Source of the DNA: Climacteris rufus
Taxonomy: Eukaryota > Chordata > Aves > Passeriformes > Climacteridae
DNA length: 64,000 nucleotides
NCBI GenBank assembly: GCA_013398175.1
Contig: VZRZ01005967.1
Location: 1,688,620-1,752,619 of the forward strand
Direction of reading: 5' to 3'
The notes below the pieces were generated by a model that searched no databases, was not told the DNA's origin, and saw only the letters and a program-made list of their open reading frames with translations. Of this stretch, positions 26,967 to 39,433 are shown one piece after another. How positions within the stretch are numbered: the first letter of the stretch is position 1; each line of letters starts with the position of its first letter. Position numbers and translations under genes: made by a program.

Positions 26967-29900
26967 TATACAAACAGTATAGTCATAATTTGCTCATAAT
27001 TGTGCAAAAGGTGTAGAACAATTCTATACAACCCTCCCAGCAACAACAAACCATCCTGAGATATACATCTTCCAGTCTGGATAGAGTAAAAGGGTATGCA
27101 CACAACACACCTTTACTCTTTTAAATGTAGTTCTGCCATTACTTACAGCTGTGAACAAGGATAAAAATTTAGAACTTCAGTTGACCTCCAGCCAGGTTCA
27201 CACCCAGAGAATTTCAAGGAATTAGAAAAGAGTTGTCTGTTCTTGTGAATTGCCAGGATTCTCAGTTACACCACCTAAAAGTAAGAAAAACAACCCAAAA
27301 TAAAAGTACTAGCCAATTTCTTGCTAACAGGGTTTTGGTAGGTTACTCTGGGTACTGGTATTCCAAAACTTGAAATCTTTGAGAAAACAGCTGGGTCCTG
27401 CTGAGAAGTACTTGATTAACAAGGCCCCTGCTTCAATCCAGTATAACAGCTTGTATGTGCCTGTGACTCCTCTCACCTCTTTAGGACTACATCCTTTCAG
27501 AAGGGAACCTAGTGTTGTTAGTTAACTTTTCTACCTGGAGCCAAATGTCTTTATTTACAAGCCTTAGTAGGCTTCTCTGTTTCTTTTGCTCCTACCCTCA
27601 CCTCTTGACCTTTCCCTGGCTGTCAGCAAGTGTTGGCCCAAAGTCCCCACCACCCTTTTTTTTTTTTTTCATGTTTTCTCTTGTTCTCTCTCCATTTGCT
27701 ACTTTCCCCATTTTGAAAAAAATCTGTCAACACTTTTATCCCTCCCTTGTGAACTACTTTTCCAATTTCATTTGTTCCCACGGCAGCAGCAATAACAAAA
27801 TGAAAATAATGATTTGTAAGAATTCACAGAATGTTTTCAAATGAATGGTAAAATTCAGACTAATAGGTAACTTTGGCCTGGTTTGGATAAATGCATCCCA
27901 GATTTTTCCTCAGACATAAATAGACATGATTTTCTCTACTTGCCAGGCTGACTGTTAGAATTAATTTTTAAAAAAACTGTAAAAAAATGTAATCTAAGAA
28001 CAAAATAGAGATTAAGCAAGTTGCATGTCATTGCTGAACTTCACTTGAACATGGAAATGACAGTAAAGATAAACACTTATGAAAATGGGGCTGAGATAAT
28101 GAAATTAATCACATTACTCCTACAAACATAGGAAGCCAAAAAAGCAGTGAAATTTTTGACATTATTTTTTGAAAACTTGAAGGTTTTAGCAGGAACTTTA
28201 TAAAATATGTAAGAAAGCACTTATATCCTCTACTTGATGTTTATTTAAGCATCTCATTTAAGTATAATTAAGTATATCTGAAGTTTGGGCTATAAATTTG
28301 CCTTTTAATTTCCTACAAAATTTCCTTTACAGTTGAAAGGAAGAGAGGAAATTAGGCGGCAATTCACATCATCAGACTTTCCCACTTGATTAATATATGG
28401 TATGAACACTCTTGCTCTCAGTGCCTGTTTCAAATTTTTTGTGTCACCACTCCTGGCACTATCAAGCAGTTCAGATTTAAGGACAGGAGAGCCTGGAGGA
28501 CTACCAGCCTTAAAGTGGTCATTGCCTAAACTGCTTGGCCTATTTCCATGCAAATCTAAAATCTATGTCCATGTATTCTGAGATTTAACTGTATTTTAAT
28601 GAAGTAGTTACTGTACAAAAAGCATCTTTGAAACCCCTATCATGCCCCTCTTTTATGGAATGACCTTCACTATATGGCTTTGCAGTTTTTTTTAGTGATA
28701 AAGGTTTACTGTCATTGGGAGTGGCAAATAGTATGGACAGATTATATATTCAGTAAAAATTGATGAAGTAATAGTAGTGAAACAATAATCAGGAAATAAT
28801 TAGCCCGATGTAATGCCAAAACTGAAATTTTGTGAAGGAAGGTGAGTAAAAGGTACAAACTCCTTAGAAAATTAAGATGGTCATGCATCAGAATGACCAG
28901 TGCTGTCAAGAAAAAGGAGTTATGGATCACTGAGTCATAACATTTGATTTGTGTGATCTTATAGAAATCTCTTTCAAATTCAATTCATTAATACTCATTA
29001 TTTTTGAAGTGGCTACAAACTAAAATTTTATTCAAAAGTATAGCAACCATCCCCCCCCCCATTTTTTAACAATACATTAACAAGGGATAATGTAAAGTGA
29101 CAAAACAATGGGCACAACTGTTAAAATAACATCACTGAGAAACACGGAAACACATTTGCTCTGGGAATAATTTCCCTGATTTTTATTTCACATCAAATCT
29201 CATAGTAATCACTCATAAGTTTTAGTTCTTGTGAGAAATATAGTTACTACATCTAACTCCCTGGGCCTGTAAAACAGCATGTCAAGATGACTTAGTATAA
29301 CAAAATAGGAGACACACATTAGGAGAGTAACATCATACTGAAAATACCTTTGAGTAGCTCTGTTTGTACCATTACTATGGACAATATAGTGCAGCTCAGG
29401 ATGCTTGATAAAGGCCTTACTTAGGATATCACTGCTTTTATACTAAACGAGTTACAACAGAAAGCTGTATTTGTAAAAATTACCCAATCATCAACCAATT
29501 TAGATAAGGCCCTTGGTTTATTGTTCACTACAAGTATCTGAGCCTTTGCCAAGGGTGAATTGTTATACCAAAGATTATATCAAATGTTTCATAATTTTTT
29601 CAAACTGCCATTTTATCACTTACTTGTCATAAATTAAACCTGTCACCCAGACTATCTGCTGAGCTGGCACGTTTTGCTGAATTTTTCATTAAATTCTTGA
29701 ATCACAAGTATCCAGGAGATATCAGACCTTAAAACTGTCTTCAGTTGCAAAGGCTGTTAAATATAAGATAGACTGTTGCATTTTATGCCAAGTACATCAT
29801 AGTTTATTAATATGCATTATTGATGGGGATAGAAAAGGTCAGCGCCAAAATAATTTTTTCAGTATCTATTTGGTACACACATTGCTGTTTGACAGTGGTA

Positions 29901-31738
29901 TGTTTTGTGGGTAATTAGTGATGTAACCAAATGCTACTGTGGAAACTGTTTACAGGTATAGCAAAAAACCCCTGAAGTAATTAACTTTACTGAATGGTGT
30001 TGCCATAGTGTACAGGGTTAAACATTGAAATTAGTCCCCAGTGCCTGCTAAGGTTGAGGGACTGGTGCTGAAAGAAGAGGGACTTATGCCTATCTTTTAG
30101 AAATTGCACTATGTAGGGAAACTGACTGTTTAAAGACTTGGGAACGTAAAGATTACAGGAATCAGATTCACAGCAGCCCTCACTGTGATCAGAGAGCTAC
30201 TTAAACCAGGGTGTCAGAAGTACCAAAGAAAACTTCTCCTGCCATACAATGGGCCTGCAGTCAGATGGGTAAATAAGGTGATCTCCAAAACCTGGAGTGT
30301 TACCCTACATAGCAGCAAATTCAGTGAACATTGTTGTCGCATACAGAGGGATAGACAGGGCTGGCGTCTCTACCTGAGCCACAGAATGAATGTGTAGATT
30401 TGGAGCAAGTCAGTGATTTGAATGGGGACCTCCCATTTGTTAGGAAACTTTGCTAAACTCTGGCTTATCAGCTACTTACATATCATGTTGTTCTCTGGGA
30501 AAGCTGTTTTGAAAATACTTCCCAGCTCAACTCTTGTTGTGATGTTTAGGGGAGTACTGGTTTTCAAGATGCCTTTGCAAGTAAGTTACTGAGTAACTGT
30601 ATGCAGCTCCTGGAAGTTTCAGTTCCAGGGAGATCACCTTGAATTGGCAGGAGAAACCACAGTATTGACTCTGGAGGTGTAAGTGCTGTCCCACCTAGAA
30701 AGGAGTAAAAGCTTTCTGGTGATTTGAATATTGAACAAAGGCATTATTTAGTGAATCCCATACTGATGTGTCTTCATTTCATGGTGAGCCCTACCATGAA
30801 CTGTCCCCAAGCTTCTGGGGACAGAAGGTGGTGAACCCACGCAGTGAATTGCAGAAGCAAGGAGACTAGTCATCCTGGGTGTGTAAGTTAGACAGCTATA
30901 TTCCTGTGGTGCTGTTACTCAGTTAAAAATGCATTGTCCTATTTCATTACTGTCAGACTTATTTGACATTGGTGTCTTTAGACAATGTTCCCAGAATTAT
31001 TTTGCAGGGAGCTCATTAAAATGAGTCTGCAAGCCTGATATAGGTTCTACCCTGTATAATTTCATAGATCCAATTCTTTAAATACGTGACTTATTTTACA
31101 GCCCTTTTCAAAACGCTGTATTATTTACAGAAATGAGGACCATACTCCCAAGTTCTTTTAAAACTAAAGAAATGAGCAGGAACAAAGGACTGTTATCATT
31201 CTGTAGTGTTTAAAATGCTAAAAAATATAAAAATACACATCAATGAAAACATTACATCTCTATCTAATTTCTGTTTTCTGGCAGACACCCACACAAAATA
31301 TGGACAGTAATGTAATTAGAAACAAGGTTTAATTTTAAAGAGTATCTTACAGGCACAGAAAATGTCAACCATTCATGGCAAACTGAGAAGACAGAATGGC
31401 AGAAGTTGGTGAAACTGCAGGTCAATGTTTACTCCTTTTAAATCAGACACATACCTTTATGCAAGGCCACATTAAAACAAGTGCAAGTAAAGCAGGCAGC
31501 CAAAGTCACAGAATTCCACCATTTTAAAATATCTATGTACATATCTATTACATTTTCTCAGTTTTGAGACAAATTTAAGAGAGGACAGTTTAAAATGAGT
31601 CCTCTTTTCTAAAAGGTTCCAACAATCCCTTTCCAGCAATAGGACATGAATACTAATAGGTGAATGTGAAAAAAAACCCCAAAACTGTTCATTAACACAC
31701 AGAATGGCCACCCACAAGGCAAGGGAAGAAAGAATAAA
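26967..31738. other. Intergenic or intronic DNA, no confirmed gene
   Basis: About 4.8 kb of mostly AT-rich sequence. It contains an 85-residue minus-strand open frame without ATG at 28305-28562, discussed as a finding. A run of ten C lies at 29051-29060, and a perfect 9-bp-stem hairpin at 30801-30824. The part from 30000 to 30900 is less AT-rich than its surroundings but shows no recognisable family. No transposon end was seen. Confidence 0.5.
30801..30824. repeat. Perfect 9-bp-stem inverted repeat
   Basis: CTGTCCCCA and TGGGGACAG are exact reverse complements separated by the 6-base loop AGCTTC. The arms are GC-rich in an AT-rich setting. No function is implied. Confidence 0.9.
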
Positions 31739-32421
31739 TAACTGTCAGGAATTAAACTGTTAGACCTCACCCCCCACACATGCTGGAACAAAGACCCAGA
31801 ATGCCAGAGGAATACTTGCTCATGACACATGGTACCAGATGGCACTGGGGCACAGGAGGGCACCAGCTTTCACAATGAGGGAAGTGAATCTTCCATGGAG
31901 GAGTTCCAGCAGGAGACAAAAACCTGGTGTCTCTCTGGCATCAAGCTCTTCTCCACGGCAGTCATGGCAGACAAAACAGCTGGGCTGGAGCCTTTTGGTG
32001 TGCTTCCTCTGCTCGGCTTGACTACCTGAGGCTTGGGGCTGGAATGGAGTGACTCCACTCCTGTCGATCCCGCTCCTGCCAGTCTCGGAGCAGCAGCTGG
32101 TTCAGTTCACCTCAAGGCAGCCAAAAGACTGCGACTCCAGCTTCTCCAAGCTAGGAAAGGGAAAAGTTTTTTGCTTGGGCCAAAAATGAAGTCAGCCAAG
32201 CAGAAAAAAACATGTTTCACACAGCTGTGGAAAGCCTGGGCAGCCCGGCTTCAAACCAGCCACGCAGTCAGGCCAGAAGCTTCTCCCCTGCCCTGACCCC
32301 ACACCTCCAGTCTTCAGCCTTAGAGATACAGGAACCATTTTGGGAAATAAGCAGAGGATCATGGAATAGATTACCATAATAAATCACTCCAAGACATACA
32401 TCTATCTTGGTTAACCATAAC
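31739..32421 (+). mobile_element. GC-rich block, possible solo LTR of unknown family
   Basis: This block is clearly richer in GC than both flanks. It starts TGTCAGGAATTAAAC at 31743. A CA end at 32416-32417 would leave 4-bp flanks TAAC on both sides (31739-31742 and 32418-32421), as expected for a target duplication. An AATAAA lies at 32378-32383. Against this, a 4-bp match is weak evidence, the region after the signal is only about 35 bases, and the family is not recognised. The overlapping frames of 60-90 codons on both strands are typical of any GC-rich stretch and are not called as genes. Confidence 0.3.
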
Positions 32422-35400
32422 ATAAAAAAACCACTACACTAATCAAGAGTAACTTAGAGCAAAGGTTATAAACTGTAGTATTTTGGAACTATAGAAGATT
32501 GAAAAGCTTTTTTTGCTCAAGTTCATATCATTTAAAGATAACTGCAGAGTTCTAATCCAGAGTTTGGTCTGAATCCAAGTTTATTTTCAGAATGATAGTT
32601 CAGAACTGATTTTTCAGTTCAGTGACTTTCCTAAATATGACTCAATAAATAAAACCAATTAGCATACTACAGTAATTTCCATGAGAATTTTCCAAAGGAA
32701 CAGGTATTCTCTGTGTCTTATACCAGAACAAGGCAGAGCTATCTGAAAGGAACATTTGTAACAGTTCAGAGTAAACCACTGAATTTTTCAGGGCTCTTAT
32801 ATATGTGTTGCTTTAGAATACAGAAAACAATCGAATGTATTTCCGAATGTTACACTTTTCTTATTTCCATTTATTTTCTCTACTTACAGAAATAGTTTAA
32901 ACCATAAAGGTGTTTCTGAAATTTCAGGGTTACAATGCACATTTTATTTTTGTTTGGCAGGAAGTCTAAGATAAGACTTATGAAGTTTGCAAGCCCTACA
33001 ATGGGCTTTTGAGGGAATCCCTTTTGAATGGGATTTCTAGAATTGGAAGCATCTTGTCTTGATCTCATTAACACTGTAAAATTAAAAAGCTGCCATCAAA
33101 ATGGTACTCAAACCTGCTATTACTAAAGATTTTAATCAGTGTTTCTGAATAAATTCATGTATGCCATGGTTGACACCCAGTTTTAAAAATAAGACTCATA
33201 CATGAGCAAGAGAATATAAGCTAGATTTTTAAATTTGTTTATTTTTCCAGTGTTCTATCTGTAGAATAATTTTTTTGTCAAAACTTGATGGTGTAGGAGA
33301 GAAATGTTGTCACAACTTTTATTCCATCTGTATTCTTTTAAGTTGACACCTATCCAACCTTCCTCATAAAATTTCATTTGGCAGATAGCCTAGAAAAAGA
33401 ATGTTTTCAGGTTTAGACATTTATAATTTTTTTTTTCATTTAAACATTATTGTTGAAGTATCATTGTATAAATTGGAAAACCTTGTTTTCATTATATACT
33501 ATCTTGTCTGTCAGCAGAAAGTATTAACATAATATTGTCCCAGAATTTACTTATAGCTATAAGGAGAAACAAAATGATGTGTTGATAACAGATTAAGCAT
33601 ATAATGCACAAGCCCTAAGGCTTTTACTCTCAGGAGACATTATATTTCCATGGCAATACCAGGATATAATATAAATAAATGAAGAGTTACAGTCTGCTAG
33701 CCAGGCATGCTGGATTGGATTTAAGGCATATTAACTACTTCTGCAGTAAGCAAATGAATATTGCTGATGGACTGAAAGAGATAGAGGAGGCATTCCAGGA
33801 TTTTATACCACTTAAGCTATTTATTCAAATATCCTATAGTAAGATTGTATTTCTGAAGAAGGTTCAAGGCTATTTGAACTTCTGCATTTGGTTTTTTTTT
33901 TAATTTTTATTTTGTATTAAAAAATGTTCTCGTAGGCCTGACAGAAAAACCCATAGGGAACAAAAGTAAAATGGCTTATATTTAAAATGTGAGTTCACAG
34001 AGGAAGAATGAAAAGGCACTTTTTCTGACTTGTGGCATCAGGGGAGTCACTGCAACAGAAGCAACTCAGAAGCAAGATAAAAACCTTTGTAATAAAGAAC
34101 AGATTAAAAATTTTGCCAATAGGCCAGGTAGGAGGCTTGAATTTTTGTTGAAAAGATGATGGTAGTTTTTACAGGAGCATTATGGAAGCAAGGAACATGG
34201 AATTTCCTGAAGAGCACTGAAATTTGCAGTCTTGGATAAGCCTATCCCAAACCTATTTTGAAAGATTTCCGTTTTGAAAGATGCCCATCCCCAATTTCCA
34301 GTGGTCTCTGTATTAAACAAAGGCTACAATAAATTAGAAAACTCTTAGACTAAACCACTTATCTGTATGGTTTGATTGATAAAGCTACATCAAATTGCTT
34401 TATTTCACGCTCTTCTGAAATTGGTAGGCATTAGATGACTTCTTTACATTTAAATTGTGCTGATTAGCCACTTTTACCTTAATAACTCTCTATGATAGTG
34501 ACCACCTTATCTTGCCCTTTAATTTTAAAATTAATGAAGTAATCATTTATCCTAGTCTCTTTCTGTGTTCTGCCCAATTACTTTAGTGCTGAATGGTACT
34601 TTGCATTTTTGCTGGTCCATTAGTCCCATATCATGCTCTTTCTGGACTTCTTTGTTCAACTGAGGGATAATTAAATAGTGTCTTTTAGAATCTTTATAAC
34701 CTTGGCACATAAATTTCCTTTGAAAACAGTTCAATCTAATAGATAAATGCCACTTTAAAATTGGGACTTATTTTTGTTTGCTTCTGATTAAGGTATCTAG
34801 CTTCAAACCATGTTGAACGACTACCTACCTTGAATAATTTTTTTATTCTATACATAGATCCATTTCATGATTTTTACCCTTTGGGAAACCGTCCCTACAG
34901 TGAAGATGCGTGGAAAAGAGCTGTTACTTCTTAACTCCATAATGTGGCAGACTTTGAACTGCCAACAGAGATCTAATAGGAATTTTGTGGCATTGGACTG
35001 AGAGTGAAGCAAATTTAACACTGGCTAGGTCACCACTGAAGGCTTGAAACTTATAAATGCAGAGCAGTCTGCTGTAGACTTTATGAAATAGAACTGCAGT
35101 GAGGTGTTTACAAAAGATTTGCACTATTAGGAGCCAGATTCTTTCTGCTTGCTTGGGCAGTCTCACAAGCTTTTTGTTTGCCCTTTATGGTCTGAATGAA
35201 AAGCAAATTTTAAAGCTTGATGGCATTTATTCAGAGAATGTTCTATACTGGGAAATGTGGCTGTTGTATTCTTCTGTGAAGAAGAGCGATTTGGTGCAGA
35301 AAGATGAAAAGATTTTAACATTAACAACATTTGTTTTTTCTTAAAGATTTTCTCCATTTTGGTTTAATTGAATTCTTCCTAGGTTCTAAGCATACAGAGC

Positions 35401-35681
35401 TGTTAGAGAAAAATTATGTTTATTGGGAAAATGTTGATCTGCACACACAGCAGGTTCAGAGATTAACAGGTTAAGGAGAACCCTCTGTTGAATGCAGTCT
35501 ACAATACGTTCAGATGTTATTGCATTCACATTTTAATAAGTACAAGTGATGTGACTGACATTTTCTGAATTTTCATGCTTATGTGAACATATACAATTGC
35601 ACTGGCAGTACCTCTAAACTGAAGGCTGGACCTCTATTTAAATTCTCTACTGCCATCTTAGTAAAGATAGTTTTGTAGTGA
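32422..35681. other. AT-rich intergenic or intronic DNA, no gene seen
   Basis: About 3.3 kb with frames under 85 codons and several T-runs (for example about 33428-33438). No LTR end, CR1 tail or SINE head was recognised. Confidence 0.55.
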
Positions 35682-35686
35682 ACTTC
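35682..35686. repeat. Left target-site duplication ACTTC
   Basis: ACTTC directly precedes the TG of the LTR and is repeated exactly at 36820-36824 after its CA end. A 5-bp duplication is a length used by ERVL-type and some gammaretrovirus-like elements. Confidence 0.85.
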
Positions 35687-36179
35687 TGTGATGGTTTGAT
35701 AAGTTTGGGAGGTCTAGCTTTTTGGGTGTGGTAGGGGCCAAAAGATGGCTCCTTTAAGGAACTTCCAGAAGCTCCCACAGCTGTCCAGTCAGGACCTATC
35801 TCTGATGGCTCCTGGGAGATTGATGTGCTGTTTTCCACAGCTGGGCCAATTAGGAAGGACAGAAACGCCTCTGCGACAGTATATTTAAGAAGCAATCTCT
35901 GTAGTACGCAGGCGCGCGCCATGTAGCCATGTAGTCACGTAGGTTGTAGATTAGGCAGAGGAGAGGGAGTGTAGAAAACAACAGAGAAGAACAACTGAAC
36001 CATCAGATATGAAAGCCAGCAAACTCTGCCAGTCTGCCAAAGAAGAGAAGCAATGGAGGAGGAGGTTCCTGCATCACCGGAATGATACATCTTCAAAGCC
36101 TGTAGTGAGAGACTTTAATCAAACTTGGAGCGGAGACGGTGCAGGAGGGAGTGAACTCCCACAAGAGTAGCTGTGTCTG

Positions 36180-36351
36180 NNNNNNNNNNNNNNNNNNNNN
36201 NNNNNNNNNNNNNNNNNNNNNNNNNNNNNNNNNNNNNNNNNNNNNNNNNNNNNNNNNNNNNNNNNNNNNNNNNNNNNNNNNNNNNNNNNNNNNNNNNNNN
36301 NNNNNNNNNNNNNNNNNNNNNNNNNNNNNNNNNNNNNNNNNNNNNNNNNNN
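36180..36351. other. Assembly gap (172 N) inside the solo LTR
   Basis: Run of N. It splits the LTR between the 'agctgtgtctg' and 'gtggaccagcc' edges. The true length is unknown, so the LTR size is approximate. Confidence 1.
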
Positions 36352-36656
36352 GTGGACCAGCCTGATCTGGGAGGAAACAGCGGCGGCAGTTTTGGGCAGG
36401 CTGTGTGCCAACTTCTACAAACCGTGCCACAGTGCCAAAGGAGAGAAAGAGACACCTCCAGGTATAATTGCCAAGAAGAGGAAACACCTGAGCATCTAAG
36501 GACTAAACTCATTAGAGAAAAGCCCCCTCCCTGGGTTCCCCTTATGATCTGGGAGAAGAGAGAGGGCTGTGAAGCTTTTTTTTGGGAGGGGATGGGAGGA
36601 CGGAGGAGAAAGAATGTTTAGATGTTCCTTTGTTTTATTTGCTCCTTTGACTCTGT

Positions 36657-36662
36657 AATAAA
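36657..36662 (+). promoter_or_regulatory. Poly(A) signal AATAAA of 1.13-kb LTR
   Basis: AATAAA in the context CTGTAATAAATTC lies about 157 bases before the LTR end, followed by T- and G-rich DNA, a normal R-U5 arrangement. Confidence 0.7.
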
Positions 36663-36819
36663 TTCACTTTATCACTGAGAAGCACTGACCTTGTCTCAGC
36701 CTGATTTTGCTCCTCTGCCAGCATTTCTTATCATGGTTTAGTAAGACAGTTCAATTCGGAAGGGGGGAAAGAGCAGTAGTAGTGGGGCCTTGGCCGTTGG
36801 CCACGGCTAAACCACTACA

Positions 36820-36824
36820 ACTTC
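36820..36824. repeat. Right target-site duplication ACTTC
   Basis: Exact partner of 35682-35686, immediately after the terminal CA of the LTR. Confidence 0.85.
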
Positions 36825-39039
36825 TTTGTTTCTGTTTTTCACCAAAAAGTAGTGTCTGCATAGAAAAAGGGCTTTTACAGTGAAACAAGCAGATGTGGAA
36901 TGGTTTTGATTATATACAACATAAAAATTTAAGAAGAAATTCAGCATACCACTGTGTTGAACATAATGGTTCAACATATTTTTTGCATCTGAATGCAGAA
37001 ACTAATTAGCAAGTGCATATTTCCTGTGAAGTCATATAATTTCACCACCGTCAAGAAATTAATTAGTTGAAATCCTGATCCTCTAAAGACAAGGGCAAAA
37101 CTGTATTGATTTCAACAGAAGCAGGAGTTCACTGCAACCTTCTCTATTTTCAACTAGTGATGTGCTCTGAACTGTGAGTGAGACACTAAACCTTCTCCCT
37201 TACCATTGCTCTTGAGCATCTTCCTGGTTGACAAAGCTCAAAATGTTTTTAATTGATTTCAGCAAAGCACAGACTAAAACAGAGATATTCTCGTCTAGTC
37301 TAGTCTGACCTCTCACATAGCAGAGGTCATAGAATTTCATTAAGTGCTAACTGGATAAAGCCTCTGTCTTCTGGCTGGTTTATTGCATATCTTTGGCAAT
37401 CTATCTCATCTTCATTTAAAGACTGTGTTCAATGGAGAACCCATAAACCCTTGCTGTATCAATTCTTATATGTTCTTTTAACTGCTGCAGTGTTGCAGTT
37501 GTTTTTGAGTATAATGTATGCCCTGCACAGGCAATTTGAAAAAATACAGAGCAACCCAGCCCTGTTCTAAAATCACTGTACATGACAGATAGCAATGATT
37601 ACTTTATTATCATCTCATCAGATAATCTAAATATTTCTTCCTGTAGCTCATTATCTATATATCCCAGATTTTGCTCATTATACAAAATGATATTCAAAGG
37701 AAATATCTGACAAACCAGTTAATATCTCTCAATCATTCTGAATTGGGAATGTTAATTCACAACTGGCAGCCCTCCCAAGTCCATTTTTGCAATTTAAACC
37801 AATCTATTTTCTTTCTCTGTCATTCATGATTTTTAACTGGAAATGATCTATTGAAAAAAAAAAACAAAAAACAACAAAGCAGTAGGTGAATATATTTAAC
37901 TTTAATTCAAAGGAAAAAAAATGGAAGAAATAGATATGCAACTGTCATTCTTTTCTCAAAATGAATTGCCTTAAAGCATGTTAAAATAAATTTAAGAAGT
38001 ATCTATATTACTTTTGTCACCTATTAAAAAGTTTAAGGTAAATAAAAAAATAACACTTTCAATTTGCTCTTTCATTTCATAATTCAAACTGCTAAAGTAG
38101 AACCATGGAATCCAAGAATTACCTAACATTTTACCTTGAATGAACATTTTGAGATCTCAAGCTGCTCAGGACCCATCCAGCTGAGCTTTGAAAACCCAGG
38201 AGGATAATCTTTCACCACCTATTTGGATAACTTGCCTCCAGGTCAGGTTTTGTAAGAACTGAGTTCCTGAAGTTCTAAATAATCCTTTTGACAGCCTACC
38301 TATTCTGCAGATACAGCTTTAGATTTCCTTTATTGCAGTTTATTTGCTTTATAAAAAAGAATTATTTCTGAAAGATGAGATCTTATTCTAGAAAACTGAA
38401 GGACAAGAGGCACTTAATACTGAACTACAGGTATTACAGATACATTTTATAGATAATCTAATTTAAGTTGAAAACTTTTTTTTTTAATGTATCCAGCATC
38501 TTGGTGTTCTTCCATTTATCTAATAAAAACAATTTAAAGATGCTGATTTTCTGCACTTAAATTGAATTGGAGTTTCCATTAGAAGTCATTTGACATAGAT
38601 TATGAGTGAAAAATGATCAATCTGTTAAAGGAGAAATTATGTTTACTACTATTTAACAGAGGACAATATAAATGAATAATTGATACAACTGTACGTCAAA
38701 CTGCAAAACTGATTAAATGTGTATATAGTATAACCTGTTTAGGAAAGCATAGTTCTGCTTGTGTTTTATTGTGCTAAATTGTAAGATGGTATGTCTACAG
38801 TTGCAAACTATGAATAATCAAATTTTAGCAAACATCTAAAGCAGTAGGAATGTAAAAGTATTTGGATAAGGTTTCTTGCTCATTGATTTAGATATGGAAA
38901 AGATCATTGAATTAAATAACTTCAGTTAAGTATGTCTACCTTTGGAAAGAGACTGAATATTTAAGAATACATTATTTTGTAGAGTACCATGCTAATGTCA
39001 CTTTCTGAAAAATCAGCTCTAGTCCAGGCATGTTCCACA
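36825..39039. other. Intergenic or intronic DNA with old LINE traces
   Basis: AT-rich DNA that contains the old antisense CR1 tail at 37281-37500. It also holds a weaker candidate antisense CR1 trace at about 38150-38320, with phrases such as 'catccagctgagctttgaaaa' and 'gttcctgaagtt' in CR1-like order. No gene was seen. Confidence 0.45.
37281..37500 (-). mobile_element. Ancient CR1-type LINE 3' region, antisense
   Basis: The ordered phrases 'tctagtctagtctgacctc', 'cagaggtcatagaatttca', 'tttggcaatctatctcat' and 'cttcatttaaagac' match an old CR1 group shared by birds, turtles and crocodilians, in antisense. Divergence is much higher than for the CR1 pieces at 22378 and 54268, which fits an insertion that predates modern birds. 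It has no coding potential. Confidence 0.6.
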
Positions 39040-39433
39040 GCAGAGCAAGGGATCAGGGTTTACAGACAGGATTTGTCAAGTCAGGGAAAACCCAGAGGAG
39101 TGCTGAGACCTGCCAGGAGCCAGAAGCTTGCATGAGAGAGGCTGATGAGGATGTGTGCAGGGCCAGGAATAACAATGATTACCTCCATTCCCACTAAGGA
39201 AGCACCAGGGAGTGCAAGGAGCCAGGAATATCACGATAAGGGCAGGCAAATAGGTTGTGGACTCAGCCATTTGGCATGGCAGTTCCTGTGGGAGGGCATT
39301 GCTCTGAAATTTGGGCATTTCAATGGCTGAGTGGATAGACTTGAAGTCCACATAATCCAGTAGATGGACACAATTCTGTGACCATCTGCACAGCTCAAAG
39401 GCGCTCATTCTCCCATGTGACCCTCAAGGCAGA

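Larger units (their letters stand above)
35687..36819 (+). mobile_element. Solo LTR with intact target duplication, contains gap
   Basis: The element starts TGTGATGGTTTGA and ends TAAACCACTACA. These are imperfect inverted termini flanked by identical ACTTC repeats. A TATA-like TATATTTAAG is at 35880-35889 and AATAAA at 36657-36662, so the LTR is in plus orientation. It is about 1.13 kb counting an N run at 36180-36351, and long for an avian LTR. The distance from the TATA-like box to the poly(A) signal (about 780 bp with the gap) is unusually large, so another promoter may lie in the gap. No primer-binding site or viral gene adjoins it. Open frames crossing the gap are meaningless. Confidence 0.88.

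Noticed and set aside
27512..27844. 110-codon plus-strand frame rich in Phe, Ser and Leu
   Set aside because: It follows a T- and C-rich tract including a T-run of 13. Overlapping frames are also open, and no motif is visible.
36093..36621. Several frames of 98-160 codons on both strands
   Set aside because: They run through the N gap inside a solo LTR. The unknown residues keep the frame open artificially.
38150..38320. Possible antisense CR1 fragment
   Set aside because: A few CR1-like phrases occur in order, but divergence is too high to separate from chance by eye, so it is mentioned only within the spacer entry.
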